A DNA stretch of 64,000 bases, from NCBI RefSeq assembly GCF_000502875.1, contig NZ_AYWX01000018.1, positions 1 to 64,000 of the forward strand, given 5' to 3'. This stretch comes from Mesorhizobium sp. L2C084A000. GTDB taxonomy: Bacteria > Pseudomonadota > Alphaproteobacteria > Rhizobiales > Rhizobiaceae. This document shows positions 43,038 to 52,107 of this stretch, in pieces (within the stretch, counting starts at the first letter, position 1; each line of letters starts with the position of its first letter). Under the pieces are notes generated by a model. The model did not search any database. It worked only from the letters and a program-made list of their open reading frames with translations, and had not been told where the DNA came from. The translations under genes and the position numbers were made by a program.

Positions 43038-44246
43038 ATGACCCGTCATGTCTCTCTCAACGATACGACCTTGCGCGATGGCGAGCAGGCACCGGGCGTC
43101 GCCTTTACCACGACGGAAAAGCTGGAGATCGCCGAGTCTCTTGCGGCGGCCGGCGTGACAGAGATCGAGATCGGCACGCCGGTCATGGGGGTCGACGAGA
43201 TCGAAACAATTCGCGCTGTGGTCGCGCGGCGTCTTCCGGTTCGGCTCATGGCCTGGTGCCGGATGACGTCGTTGGATCTCGATGCAGCGATCGAGAGCGG
43301 GGTCCAAGCGGTCAATTTGTCGCTGCCTGCGTCGGACATCCAACTTGCCGCCAAGCTCGGCCTCGACAAGGCGGGAGCGCTCCAGGTCATCGATCATATG
43401 GTCAGGCGCGCCGCCGCCGCCGGCTTCTTCGTCGCGGTGGGGTGCGAGGATGCCTCGCGGGCCAATCGGGATCATCTCGCCCGCGTCATCGAGACGGCCG
43501 CACGCGCCGGCGCAAGCCGCGTGAGGCTGGCCGACACAGTCGGTGTTCTCGACCCGTTTTCAACCTTCGAACTTGTCGCCCAGCTCGTGGTGCAGTCTCC
43601 AATCGACCTTGAATTTCATGCGCACAACGATCTCGGACTTGCTGGCGCCAACACGCTAGCCGCGATCCGCGCAGGCGCGCGCCATGCCTCCGTCACCGTC
43701 CTGGGGCTCGGCGAGCGTGCGGGCAATGCCGCGCTGGAAGAGGTGGCCGCCGCGATGGCGGTCTTCGGCGGCGCAGATACCGGCATCGAGCTGACCGCAT
43801 TGCCCAGCCTCGCCGCCCAGGTGGCTTGGGCCGCCCGCCGGCAGACCGCGGCCACTAAGCCGGTCGTCGGCGCCGATGTTTTCACCCACGAATCCGGCAT
43901 TCACGTCGCAGGGCTGCTGAAGGACTCGCGTACTTATCAGGGGCTTGATCCGGCTCTCGTGGGCCGCTGCCGGCGGATCGTCATCGGCAAGCATTCCGGC
44001 GCCACTGCGATTGCCCATGTGCTGAGCGAAAGCGGTCGCGATCTCGACCCGGATCTGGCAGCCGCGATGGTGGCCCGCGTCCGGCGCGAGGCGGCCGAGA
44101 CCAAATCGACGGTCACTGCAACTCAACTGGTCGAGCTCTACGATAAAATGTGCAGCGAGGCGTCCGTCTTCGAGCTGTGCGGGTCCAGGTCAGCCGTGCG
44201 CGCGCGCGCAAAGGCCACAGTTTTGCGACCAGGGAGAATGCAATGA
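43038..44246 (+). CDS. nifV: NifV homocitrate synthase
   Basis: About 402 aa from the ATG at 43038 (a start at 43005 would overlap nifS and adds an atypical tail). The N-terminal LNDTTLRDGEQAPGVAF (metal-binding Asp and catalytic Arg), EIGTPVMG, LADTVGVLDP, FHAHNDLGLAGAN and GLGERAGNA are hallmarks of the homocitrate/isopropylmalate synthase family; HESGIHVAG is a later conserved loop. NifV condenses acetyl-CoA and 2-oxoglutarate to homocitrate, the organic ligand of FeMo-co. There is no C-terminal regulatory domain, as expected for NifV. Many rhizobia lack it and rely on homocitrate from the legume host. It overlaps nifW by ATGA. Confidence 0.93.
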   Translation: MTRHVSLNDTTLRDGEQAPGVAFTTTEKLEIAESLAAAGVTEIEIGTPVMGVDEIETIRAVVARRLPVRLMAWCRMTSLDLDAAIESGVQAVNLSLPASDIQLAAKLGLDKAGALQVIDHMVRRAAAAGFFVAVGCEDASRANRDHLARVIETAARAGASRVRLADTVGVLDPFSTFELVAQLVVQSPIDLEFHAHNDLGLAGANTLAAIRAGARHASVTVLGLGERAGNAALEEVAAAMAVFGGADTGIELTALPSLAAQVAWAARRQTAATKPVVGADVFTHESGIHVAGLLKDSRTYQGLDPALVGRCRRIVIGKHSGATAIAHVLSESGRDLDPDLAAAMVARVRREAAETKSTVTATQLVELYDKMCSEASVFELCGSRSAVRARAKATVLRPGRMQ

Positions 44247-44623
44247 ATTGTTCCGCTGACAGCCGCTCCATCGATGTCACAGACATCCTCGCACGACTGA
44301 AGCGCCTGTCGGCTGCGGAGGAGTTCTTCTCAGTCCTTGGCGTCTCCTATGACCCGAAGGTGCTGAATGTCTCGCGGCTCCATATAATGAAGCGCGTGGG
44401 CCAATACCTTGCCGAAGAAGATTTCTCCGGTCTGCCCGACCAGGTGATTGCCGCGAGGGTGCGCGCGACGCTCGAACGCGCTTACGAAGACTTTGCGATT
44501 TCCTCGCCGCTCACGCATCGGGTCTTCAAGGTGCTCAAAGACCACGATCCGAACAAACCTGCCGCGCCGGGTCACACCTTTGTCCCGTTCGACTCGGTGC
44601 TGAAGCGGTTCGGACGGGAATGA
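44243..44623 (+). CDS. nifW: NifW nitrogenase-protective protein
   Basis: A 126-aa protein starting at the ATG that overlaps the nifV stop (ATGA). The family core is visible: LKRLSAAEEFFSVLGVSYDPKVLNVSRLHIMKRV (residues 16-49) and then helical segments, with the tail HTFVPFDSVLKRF. NifW associates with the MoFe protein and is thought to protect it from oxygen. It ends 28 bp before the NifA site that controls fixA, so nifW closes one transcription unit and fixA opens the next. Confidence 0.92.
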   Translation: MNCSADSRSIDVTDILARLKRLSAAEEFFSVLGVSYDPKVLNVSRLHIMKRVGQYLAEEDFSGLPDQVIAARVRATLERAYEDFAISSPLTHRVFKVLKDHDPNKPAAPGHTFVPFDSVLKRFGRE

Positions 44624-44650
44624 CCGCCGACAAGGGTTGCGACGCGACAA

Positions 44651-44666
44651 TGTCGAGCAGCCGACA
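44651..44666. promoter_or_regulatory. NifA upstream activator site for fixABCX
   Basis: TGTCGAGCAGCCGACA, perfect TGT-N10-ACA, ending 74 bp before the -24 GG of the fixA promoter. The spacing is nearly the same as at iscN and nifB. Confidence 0.85.
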
Positions 44667-44739
44667 AATCCGGTCATCACCACAGCCCCCTCAGAAGCAA
44701 CCAGCCGAAGTTGTGGGAAAGGGGGCAGCGCAAGAGCCT

Positions 44740-44754
44740 TGGCACGAATTATGC
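44740..44754 (+). promoter_or_regulatory. Sigma-54 promoter for fixABCX
   Basis: TGGCACGAATTATGC, with GG and GC 10 bp apart. Transcription would begin near 44766. That decides the fixA start: the ATG at 44775 would have its AAGGAG (44760-44765) at or before the transcript's first base, so the ATG at 44811 is favoured. Confidence 0.85.
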
Positions 44755-44810
44755 GGGTCAAGGAGATAACCGCAATGCCCGCACCCGATAGGAGCCTAGA
44801 GAAACCGCCA

Positions 44811-45662
44811 ATGCACATCGTAATCTGCATCAAGCAGGTGCCGGACTCGGCACAGATAAGGGTCCATCCGGTGACGAACACGATCATGCGCCAGGGTGTT
44901 CCGACCATCATCAACCCTTACGACCTGTTCGCCCTCGAAGAAGCGCTCAGACTGCGCGATGCCTATGGCGGCGAAGTCACTGTGCTCACCATGGGTCCGC
45001 CCATGGCAGAGGACGCGCTGCGCAAGGCGCTCGGCTACGGCGCCGACCGAGCGGTGCTCTTGACCGACCGCTATTTTGCCGGCTCCGACACGCTGGCGAC
45101 CTCGTTCGCCCTTTCACAGGCAATCGCGAAGGTCGGCGAAACGTTCGGCACGCCAGACCTCGTCTTCACCGGCAAGCAGACGATCGATGGCGACACCGCC
45201 CAGGTCGGGCCCGGCATCGCCAAGCGCCTCGGACTCCTGCAACTGACCTATGTTGCGAAGATCCCCTCTATTGACCTTGCTGCAGGCGAGATCAAGGTCG
45301 AGCGCCGCTCCGAAGGCGGCACACAGATGCTGAAGAGCAGGCTGCCTTGCCTCATCACCATGCTGGAAGGCACAAACGAGATCCGCCGGGGCTCGATCCA
45401 CGACGCCTTGTGCGCCGCGCGCAGCGAGGTCTTGAAATGGAGTGCGGCCGACGCCGGCATTGAGGATCTCACCAAATGCGGCCTGCGCGGCTCACCGACC
45501 GTCGTCAAGCGTGTTTTCGCCCCTCCTGCTCGAGCTGAAAAGGCGGCACTAATCGACACCGCCGAGAAGGCCTTGCGCGATGTCGCTGACGAACTCATCA
45601 CCGCAATCTTCACCCGCCAGCCGGCGCTGGAACATGAGCTCGCCTTTAACGGCGGCGCGTGA
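44811..45662 (+). CDS. fixA: FixA, electron transfer flavoprotein beta subunit
   Basis: A 283-aa ETF-beta-type protein, N-terminus MHIVICIKQVPDSAQIRV as in other FixA proteins, with INPYDLFALEEALRLRD, FTGKQTIDGDTAQVGPGIAKRLG (nucleotide-binding region) and the C-terminal LTKCGLRGSPTVVKRVF. With FixB, FixC and FixX it forms a membrane-associated complex that splits electrons from NADH between quinone and ferredoxin/flavodoxin for nitrogenase. The ATG at 44775, with an AAGGAG, is in frame, but the promoter position argues against it. First gene of fixABCX, 18 bp before fixB. Confidence 0.93.
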   Translation: MHIVICIKQVPDSAQIRVHPVTNTIMRQGVPTIINPYDLFALEEALRLRDAYGGEVTVLTMGPPMAEDALRKALGYGADRAVLLTDRYFAGSDTLATSFALSQAIAKVGETFGTPDLVFTGKQTIDGDTAQVGPGIAKRLGLLQLTYVAKIPSIDLAAGEIKVERRSEGGTQMLKSRLPCLITMLEGTNEIRRGSIHDALCAARSEVLKWSAADAGIEDLTKCGLRGSPTVVKRVFAPPARAEKAALIDTAEKALRDVADELITAIFTRQPALEHELAFNGGA

Positions 45663-45679
45663 CGGCAAGGAGCAAAACG

Positions 45680-46789
45680 ATGTCGACCGCGAACCGAGAA
45701 ACCCCTCGCCCTGCCGCCGGCCGCGCCGGCATAAAGAAGGAACTGCCCGCCCATTTCAAGGACTACCGGCACGTCTGGGTCTTCATCGAGCTCGAACGCG
45801 GCCAGGTCCATCCCGTATCATTCGAGCTGCTCGGCGAAGGCCGCAAATTAGCAGACAAGCTTCAGGTCCAGCTTGCAGGCGTCGTGCTCGGACCGCCGGG
45901 AGAGGCCGTCGGGAACGCCGTTGCCGAAGCATTCGCTTATGGTGCTGACCTTGTCTACATCGCCGAGGCGCCCCTGCTCGCCGACTATCGGAACGAGCCT
46001 TTCACCAAGGCGATGACGGATCTGGTCGATACCCACAAACCCGAAATCCTTCTTCTCGGTGCCACCACACTCGGCAGGGATCTTGCCGGCTCCGTGGCGA
46101 CGACCTTGCAGACAGGGCTCACGGCCGACTGCACCGAACTCGATGTGGATACCGACAGTTCGCTCGCCGCCACGCGTCCGACTTTCGGCGGTTCCTTGTT
46201 GTGCACGATCTATACGCTCAATTTCCGCCCTCAGATGGCGACAGTGCGGCCAAGAGTCATGCCCATGCCGCAGCGGACGGATAAACCGGTCGGGCGTGTC
46301 ATCCGGCACAAGCTCTCGCTTGCCGAGGACGAGATCGCTACCAAAGTCCTTGGCTTCCTGCCGGACAATCAGTCGGCAAAGGCAAACCTTGCCTATGCCG
46401 ACGTCGTGGTTGCGGGAGGTCTTGGTCTTGGCGCGGCGGAGAACCTGCAGCTTGTGAAGAACCTCGCGCGAGCAATCGGCGCCGAGCATGGCTGTTCGCG
46501 CCCGTTAGTCCAGAAGAGCTGGATGCCAGCTGATCGGCAGATCGGCCAAACTGGCAAGACCATCCGGCCGAAGCTTTACATAGCGGCCGGGATTTCCGGC
46601 GCCGTCCAGCATCGGGTTGGCGTCGAGGGGGCGGATCTCATCGTGGCCATCAACACCGACCCGAACGCGCCGATTTTCGATTTCGCTCACCTCGGAATCG
46701 TCACCGACGCGATCCGCTTCCTGCCCGCACTGACGGAAGCCTTCACCCGGCGGCTGTCGCCCCACAGTCGCGATAAGCTTGCGAGCTAA
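45680..46789 (+). CDS. fixB: FixB, electron transfer flavoprotein alpha subunit
   Basis: About 369 aa from the ATG at 45680 with AAGGAG upstream. Landmarks of ETF-alpha: the N-terminal HVWVFIELERGQVHPVSFELLGEGRKLAD, LLGATTLGRDLAGSVA, and the FAD-binding C-terminal domain with VVAGGLGLGAAENLQLVKNLARAIGAEHGCSRPLV, QIGQTGKTIRPKLYIAAGISGAVQH and INTDPNAPIFDFAHLGIV. Pairs with FixA. It lies 18 bp after fixA and 10 bp before fixC. The N-terminal 25 residues are an extension common in rhizobial FixB. Confidence 0.95.
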   Translation: MSTANRETPRPAAGRAGIKKELPAHFKDYRHVWVFIELERGQVHPVSFELLGEGRKLADKLQVQLAGVVLGPPGEAVGNAVAEAFAYGADLVYIAEAPLLADYRNEPFTKAMTDLVDTHKPEILLLGATTLGRDLAGSVATTLQTGLTADCTELDVDTDSSLAATRPTFGGSLLCTIYTLNFRPQMATVRPRVMPMPQRTDKPVGRVIRHKLSLAEDEIATKVLGFLPDNQSAKANLAYADVVVAGGLGLGAAENLQLVKNLARAIGAEHGCSRPLVQKSWMPADRQIGQTGKTIRPKLYIAAGISGAVQHRVGVEGADLIVAINTDPNAPIFDFAHLGIVTDAIRFLPALTEAFTRRLSPHSRDKLAS

Positions 46790-46798
46790 GGGACGGAC

Positions 46799-48106
46799 AT
46801 GATCGAGGAAAACTTCGACGCCATTGTTGTTGGGGCAGGCATGTCCGGAAACGCAGCTGCTTACACCATGGCCAGCCATGGCCTGAAGGTGCTGCAGTTG
46901 GAGCGCGGTGAATATCCGGGCTCCAAGAATGTCCAAGGTGCCATCATGTACGCGAACATGCTGGAGAAGATCATCCCGGATTTCAGGGACGATGCGCCTC
47001 TCGAGCGGCATTTGGTTGAACAGCGGCTTTGGGTGATGGACGACACATCCCATACCGGGATTCACTATCGGTCGGACGACTTCAATGAGGCCAAGCCCAA
47101 CCGATACACAATCATCCGTGCCCAGTTCGACAAATGGTTTTCGCGTAAGGTGCGCGAGGCCGGCGCGACGGTTCTGTGCGAGACGACCGTGACGGAGCTC
47201 ATCCGTGACGCCAAGGACAGGGTGGTCGGCGTCCGCACAGATCGGGCCGGCGGAGCCATCTACGCGAACGTGGTCGTTCTCGCAGAAGGTGTCTGCGGAC
47301 TGCTTGGCACGCGAGCCGGCCTGCGCCAGATGCCGAAGCCACAAACCGTGGCGCTCGCCGTTAAGGAAATGCATTTCCTGCCCGAAGAGGTCATTGAGCA
47401 GCGGTTCGGCGTCAAGGGCGATGAAGGCTGCGTGATCGAGGCGGTGGGCACGACCTCCCGCAGCATGGCCGGGCTCGGCTTCCTCTACACCAACAAGGAG
47501 TCGATCTCACTGGGCATTGGCTGCCTCGTCTCCGATTTTGCCGCGATGGTCGAGAGCCCCTACGTTCTCCTTGATGCCTTAAAGAGCCATCCTTCGATCC
47601 GGCCGCTGATCGCCGGCTCGGAAGTGAAAGAATATTCCGCACACCTCATTCCCGAAGGCGGCTACAAGGCTATTCCGCAGCTGTTTGGCGATGGTTGGGT
47701 CGTGGTCGGCGATGCCGCGCAACTGAACAACGCCATTCATCGCGAGGGTTCGAACCTCGCCATGACCTCCGGCCGCATCGCGGCTGAGGCAATCATCGAG
47801 GTCAACAGCCGCAACGCTCCTATGACCAAACGAAATCTCGCTCTTTACAAAGCCATGCTGGACAAGTCCTTCGTGGTCAAGGACCTAAAGAAATACAAAG
47901 ATATGCCGGCCTTGCTCCACACCAATTCCTGCAATTACTTCACAACTTATCCGCGGTTGATGTCGCAAGCCGCGCAGAACTTCATGCGTGTCGACGGCAC
48001 GCCGAAGATCGAGAAGGAAAAGGCGACCACGGCGGCCTTCATCAAGGCGCGCTCGCGTTGGGGGCTGGTCAGCGACGCGGTCCGCCTTGCATTGGCGTGG
48101 CGCTGA
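46799..48106 (+). CDS. fixC: FixC, ETF-quinone-oxidoreductase-like flavoprotein
   Basis: A 435-aa FAD protein. The dinucleotide-binding motif is AIVVGAGMSGNAAAYTMA (residues 8-25), followed by LQLERGEYPGSKNVQG. GDAAQLNNAIHREGSNLAMTSGRIAAEA near residues 306-329 is the second FAD contact. It resembles ETF:ubiquinone oxidoreductase and receives electrons from FixAB to reduce quinone. Part of the fixABCX operon, 12 bp before fixX. The final ~65 residues have the usual KEKATTAAFIKARSRWG tail. Confidence 0.95.
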   Translation: MIEENFDAIVVGAGMSGNAAAYTMASHGLKVLQLERGEYPGSKNVQGAIMYANMLEKIIPDFRDDAPLERHLVEQRLWVMDDTSHTGIHYRSDDFNEAKPNRYTIIRAQFDKWFSRKVREAGATVLCETTVTELIRDAKDRVVGVRTDRAGGAIYANVVVLAEGVCGLLGTRAGLRQMPKPQTVALAVKEMHFLPEEVIEQRFGVKGDEGCVIEAVGTTSRSMAGLGFLYTNKESISLGIGCLVSDFAAMVESPYVLLDALKSHPSIRPLIAGSEVKEYSAHLIPEGGYKAIPQLFGDGWVVVGDAAQLNNAIHREGSNLAMTSGRIAAEAIIEVNSRNAPMTKRNLALYKAMLDKSFVVKDLKKYKDMPALLHTNSCNYFTTYPRLMSQAAQNFMRVDGTPKIEKEKATTAAFIKARSRWGLVSDAVRLALAWR

Positions 48107-48117
48107 AGGGAGACGAA

Positions 48118-48417
48118 ATGACGATCGCAGTGACAAAGTCACGTGTCGAGGACAAGCTTTACCAGAACCGCTACTTGGTGGATTCCGGCCGCCCGCATAT
48201 CAAAGTGCGACCGCACGAGAGGCCAAGCGCGAACTTGCTCGCGCTTACCCACGTCTGCCCGGCGAAATGTTATGAGTTGAACGACGAAGGTCAAGTGGAG
48301 ATCACTGCTGACGGCTGCATGGAGTGCGGCACCTGCCGGATTTTGTGTGAGACCAGTGGCGAGATCGAGTGGAACTATCCACGCGGCGGTTTCGGAGTCC
48401 TCTTCAAATTCGGATGA
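48118..48417 (+). CDS. fixX: FixX ferredoxin-like protein
   Basis: A 99-aa protein with ATG at 48118; a longer upstream frame is not supported. Cysteines lie in CPAKCYEL and in CMECGTCRILC, the arrangement for Fe-S cluster binding in FixX. It fits the C-terminal iron-sulfur domain of ETF-QO, supplied as a separate protein, and completes the FixC electron path. Last gene of fixABCX. 180 bp separate it from nifA, where I find no NifA-type promoter. Confidence 0.95.
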   Translation: MTIAVTKSRVEDKLYQNRYLVDSGRPHIKVRPHERPSANLLALTHVCPAKCYELNDEGQVEITADGCMECGTCRILCETSGEIEWNYPRGGFGVLFKFG

Positions 48418-48596
48418 CCGACGCACGCACGTATTAAGAGGGTTGATCTTGATACAGTTTAGGTCTCGCCCAACGCCAAGTCTATTTTCTTTGCTTCGAT
48501 CGTCGCTTTGACGAAGAGAAGCTCGTGAATACCATGCTTTCAGAATTCAGATAAAAAAGGAGGAGCACTCTGGACGACAACCCCTGAGGTGTTTCC

Positions 48597-50360
48597 ATGA
48601 CCCACGGACCGCAAGATCGGGTCGACGAGGTTGGACCTCGGGAGACCCGCCCTGAACCGCCCATCAAAAGCATGCCCCAATCAGATATCGCGCTCAGAGG
48701 ACTCTACGAGATATCGAAGGTGCTGACCGCCCCCAGCGAGCTGGAGATTACGCTCGCCAATGTCGTGAACGTCCTGCCTCCATTTCTGCAGATGCGTCAC
48801 GGAGCAATCGTCGTCCTGGACGCTGAAGGAGAGCTGGAGATTGCCGCGACTGCCGGCAATACCCACGTACGTCAATCAGGCACTCGCCGCGTCATACCAC
48901 AGGCCGTAACAGATCAAATCGTCGCTACGGGGACGCCGCTCTTCATACCGGACGTGCGCAAGTCCCAACTATTTCAGGCTGACCTTCAAACGTCTTCGAG
49001 CATCGGAACCATCCCAATTGCCTTTATCGGTATCCCGCTAAAGGCTGATCATGATATCCTTGGGACATTGTCGATCGACCGCGCCGGAGACGGCGCCACC
49101 GACTTTCGCGACGACGAGGACATTTATTTCCTGACGATGGTCGCCAACCTTGTCGGCCGGACCATCCGCCTCCATCGCGCCCTGAGTACAGATCGTCAGC
49201 GGTGTGGCCATGAGCAATCGGGACCGGAGAAATCGCCCAACGAGGGGAGGACCTACGACCCTGCCCGGAATGCGGATGCCAAAATCGACGGGATCATCGG
49301 GGAAAGCCCCGCACTCAAGCAGGTGCTCGAAACCGTCTCGGTCGTAGCAGGGACCAATTCCACCGTGCTTCTGCGGGGTGAAAGCGGCACCGGCAAGGAA
49401 TTCTTTGCGCAGGCCATCCATAAGCTCTCACGTCGGAGGAAGAAGTCTTTCGTCAAATTGAACTGCGCCGCACTGTCTGAAAGTGTTCTGGAGTCAGAAC
49501 TGTTTGGGCATGAAAAGGGCGCTTTCACGGGTGCTATCTCCCAGCGCGCCGGTCGTTTTGAATTGGCAAATGAGGGAACGCTGCTACTTGATGAAATCGG
49601 CGAGATTTCGCCGGCCTTTCAAGCCAAGCTGTTGCGTGTCTTGCAGGAAGGCGAGTTGGAGCGAGTCGGCGGCACCAAAACGCTACAGGTCAACGTGCGC
49701 CTCATATGCGCCACCAACAAGGACCTCGAGACGGCCGTCATAAAAGGGGAGTTCAGGGCCGACCTTTATTACCGCATCAATGTCGTGCCAATTATCCTGC
49801 CTCCGCTCAGAGAGCGAACCGGCGATATTCCACGCCTTGCGAACGCCTTCCTCAACCGGTTCAACAAGGAGAACGATCGCGCACTAGCCTTCGCGGCGCC
49901 GGCGCTTGACCTGATCTCGCAATGTTACTTCCCTGGTAACGTCCGCGAGCTGGAGAACTGCGTCCAAAGGACGGCCACACTTGCGCGCTCAAGGACGATC
50001 ACTCCATCCGATTTCGCCTGTAAGAAGGGCCAGTGCCTTTCCTGGCTCCTCTGGAAGCGAGCCGACCGCTCGAATGGCGGCAATGCCATCGACGATCTCG
50101 CACGGGTCAACGCAGCGCCGGTCGGATTGCGGCTGCCGGCCAGTTGCATCGGTGCCTCCGCAGGCAAGATATCTCCCTTTACGGCAGGCGATCCGAACGA
50201 TCCCACTTGTCCCCCGCGTCGGGCGGAACGCGACCGGGTGATCGACGCGATGGACAAGGCCGGTTGGGTTCAGGCCAGGGCGGCTCGTATCCTCGGCCTC
50301 ACGCCGCGGCAAGTCGGCTACGCCCTGCGCCGGCATGGTATCGTGGTGAAGAAATTCTAG
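48597..50360 (+). CDS. nifA: NifA transcriptional activator (copy upstream of nifB)
   Basis: A 587-aa sigma-54-dependent activator. Parts: GAF domain (about 40-190); AAA+ domain with Walker A GESGTGKE, the sigma-54-contact loop GAFTGA (ESELFGHEKGAFTGA), Walker B LLLDEIG; then a C-terminal helix-turn-helix (ARAARILGLTPRQVGYALRRHGI). The four cysteines C-x11-C-x19-C-x4-C lie around residues 440-480, in CYFPGNVRELENC and CKKGQC. These make rhizobial NifA oxygen-sensitive without NifL. It directly precedes nifB and follows fixX. Start has GAGG; an AAGGAGGAG about 30 bases upstream is followed by no usable frame. Confidence 0.95.
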   Translation: MTHGPQDRVDEVGPRETRPEPPIKSMPQSDIALRGLYEISKVLTAPSELEITLANVVNVLPPFLQMRHGAIVVLDAEGELEIAATAGNTHVRQSGTRRVIPQAVTDQIVATGTPLFIPDVRKSQLFQADLQTSSSIGTIPIAFIGIPLKADHDILGTLSIDRAGDGATDFRDDEDIYFLTMVANLVGRTIRLHRALSTDRQRCGHEQSGPEKSPNEGRTYDPARNADAKIDGIIGESPALKQVLETVSVVAGTNSTVLLRGESGTGKEFFAQAIHKLSRRRKKSFVKLNCAALSESVLESELFGHEKGAFTGAISQRAGRFELANEGTLLLDEIGEISPAFQAKLLRVLQEGELERVGGTKTLQVNVRLICATNKDLETAVIKGEFRADLYYRINVVPIILPPLRERTGDIPRLANAFLNRFNKENDRALAFAAPALDLISQCYFPGNVRELENCVQRTATLARSRTITPSDFACKKGQCLSWLLWKRADRSNGGNAIDDLARVNAAPVGLRLPASCIGASAGKISPFTAGDPNDPTCPPRRAERDRVIDAMDKAGWVQARAARILGLTPRQVGYALRRHGIVVKKF

Positions 50361-50458
50361 ACGTCGTGATGACGTCAACCGTAAGCAGCCCGGAGTGGTC
50401 TCGTTCACACTTTGCGCGCCCAAGGCTGGTAGCCTCGCGACCCTATTTGCGTGTCCAC

Positions 50459-50474
50459 TGTCGTAAGCCCGACA
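50459..50474. promoter_or_regulatory. NifA upstream activator site for nifB
   Basis: TGTCGTAAGCCCGACA, perfect TGT-N10-ACA, ending 73 bp before the -24 GG at 50548. Confidence 0.85.
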
Positions 50475-50546
50475 AAGGTGTGTCGGAGCAATCCGAAGGA
50501 ATCTGACACGACAAGCCTATTCGTGAACCGAAACAGCTCTTTGAGC

Positions 50547-50561
50547 TGGCATAGCTCTTGC
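50547..50561 (+). promoter_or_regulatory. Sigma-54 promoter for nifB
   Basis: TGGCATAGCTCTTGC, with GG and GC 10 bp apart. A start near 50573 excludes the open-frame ATG at 50558 and supports the nifB ATG at 50600. Confidence 0.85.
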
Positions 50562-50599
50562 GCTTTGAACTGCGACATCACGCAGCAACGGAGCCGTTC

Positions 50600-52075
50600 A
50601 TGTCTGCACCGGCAATTTCGCTTGAGAGCCTCAGCACGACATTCGGTGACCAGTTGCTTGGCACCATGAAACCCGGTGGCTGCGCGTCATCCTGCGGCTC
50701 GTCGACAAAGCCCGACGACACGGATCCGGCTGTCTGGGAGAAGATCAAGGATCACCCCTGCTTTTCAGAAGAGGCGCATCACTATTTCGCGCGCATGCAC
50801 GTCGCGGTGGCGCCGGGCTGCAACATCCAGTGCAACTACTGCAATCGCAAATATGACTGCGCCAACGAAAGCCGGCCTGGGGTGGCCTCTGAAAAGCTGA
50901 CGCCCGACCAGGCGCTACGCAAGGTGATCGCGGTCGCCAACGAGGTGCCGCAGCTTTCCGTGCTCGGCATCGCCGGACCGGGCGATGCCTGTTACGACTG
51001 GAAGAAGACGAAGGCAACCTTCGCGCGGGTCGCCAGGGAAATCCCAGACATCAAGTTTTGCATCTCCACGAATGGGCTGGCGCTGCCGGACCGTGTCGAT
51101 GAGCTTGCCGACATGAACGTCGATCACGTGACGATCACCATCAACATGGTCGACCCTAAGATTGGTGCAAAGATCTATCCTTGGATCTTTTACGACCATC
51201 GCCGTTACGTCGGCATCGAAGCAGCCCGGATCCTGCATGAGCGACAGATGTTTGGCCTGGAGATGCTGACCGCGCGCGGCATCCTCACCAAAATCAACTC
51301 GGTGGTGATCCCGGGCGTGAACGATGAGCATCTGATCGAGGTGAATAGATGGGTCAAGGAGCGAGGCGCGTTCCTGCACAACCTCATGCCGCTGATTTCG
51401 GACCCGGCACACGGCACGCATTACGGACTGAGCGGGCAGCGCGGCCCAAACGCAATGGAGATGAAAGCTCTTCAGGATCGTGTCGAAGGCGGCGCCCAGT
51501 TGATGCGCCACTGCCGGCAGTGCCGGGCAGATGCCGTCGGCATGCTTGGCGAGGATCGTGGCCAAGAATTCACGGCCGACCGGATTCCCGGCGAGGTCAC
51601 CTACGATGCCAGCAAGCGTAACGCCTATCGGGAGCTGGTCGCGCAGGAGCGCCGTGATCACGTGGCGGCCAGAAGTGAAGCGATCGGATTGGTCAAGGCA
51701 GCGAGGCCCGGCAAATCCGTCCTCTTCGCGGTGGCGACCAAGGGCGGCGGCCGCGTCAACGAACATTTCGGCCATGCGAAGGAATTCCAGGTTTACGAAG
51801 CCTCGCCGAGAGGCATCAGCTTTGTCGGGCATCGCAAGGTCGAGCAGTATTGTCTCGGCGGCCGGAGCGCAGAGGCCACCCTCGATGGCGTCATCGCAGC
51901 GCTGGAAGGCGTAGACATCGTGCTGTGCGCCAAGATTGGAAATTGCCCGCAGGATCAGCTCGCGGAGGCTGGAATCCAAGCGACCGATGCTTATGCCCAT
52001 GACTATATCGAGACGGCAATCAGCGCGATTTACACCGCCACGTCAGGGGCCCCCGCACTCGCGGCGACGGCCTGA
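50600..52075 (+). CDS. nifB: NifB, FeMo-co radical SAM synthase
   Basis: About 491 aa. The radical SAM motif is APGCNIQCNYCNRKYDC (C-x3-C-x2-C) after HPCFSEEAHHYFARMHVAVAPG. Central segments such as IAGPGDAC and CISTNGLALPD are as in NifB; C-RQCRADAVGMLGED carries the later cysteines. A C-terminal NifX-like domain follows (about 375-470: FAVATKGGGRVNEHFGHAKEFQVYE). NifB fuses 4Fe-4S clusters and inserts carbide to make NifB-co, the FeMo-co precursor. It is under the NifA promoter and leads nifB-fdxN-nifZ-nifT. Confidence 0.96.
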   Translation: MSAPAISLESLSTTFGDQLLGTMKPGGCASSCGSSTKPDDTDPAVWEKIKDHPCFSEEAHHYFARMHVAVAPGCNIQCNYCNRKYDCANESRPGVASEKLTPDQALRKVIAVANEVPQLSVLGIAGPGDACYDWKKTKATFARVAREIPDIKFCISTNGLALPDRVDELADMNVDHVTITINMVDPKIGAKIYPWIFYDHRRYVGIEAARILHERQMFGLEMLTARGILTKINSVVIPGVNDEHLIEVNRWVKERGAFLHNLMPLISDPAHGTHYGLSGQRGPNAMEMKALQDRVEGGAQLMRHCRQCRADAVGMLGEDRGQEFTADRIPGEVTYDASKRNAYRELVAQERRDHVAARSEAIGLVKAARPGKSVLFAVATKGGGRVNEHFGHAKEFQVYEASPRGISFVGHRKVEQYCLGGRSAEATLDGVIAALEGVDIVLCAKIGNCPQDQLAEAGIQATDAYAHDYIETAISAIYTATSGAPALAATA

Positions 52076-52107
52076 GCTGTCTCATTTCATTCGGACCAGG
52101 AGTTAAA

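Noticed and set aside
44775..44810. Upstream in-frame ATG of fixA with AAGGAG
   Set aside because: The sigma-54 -12 element at 44753-44754 puts the transcript start at about 44766, so that AAGGAG (44760-44765) would lie at or before the first base; the family N-terminus also begins at 44811.
50558..50599. Longer nifB frame starting at 50558
   Set aside because: It overlaps the -12 box of the nifB promoter, so this ATG would not be transcribed.
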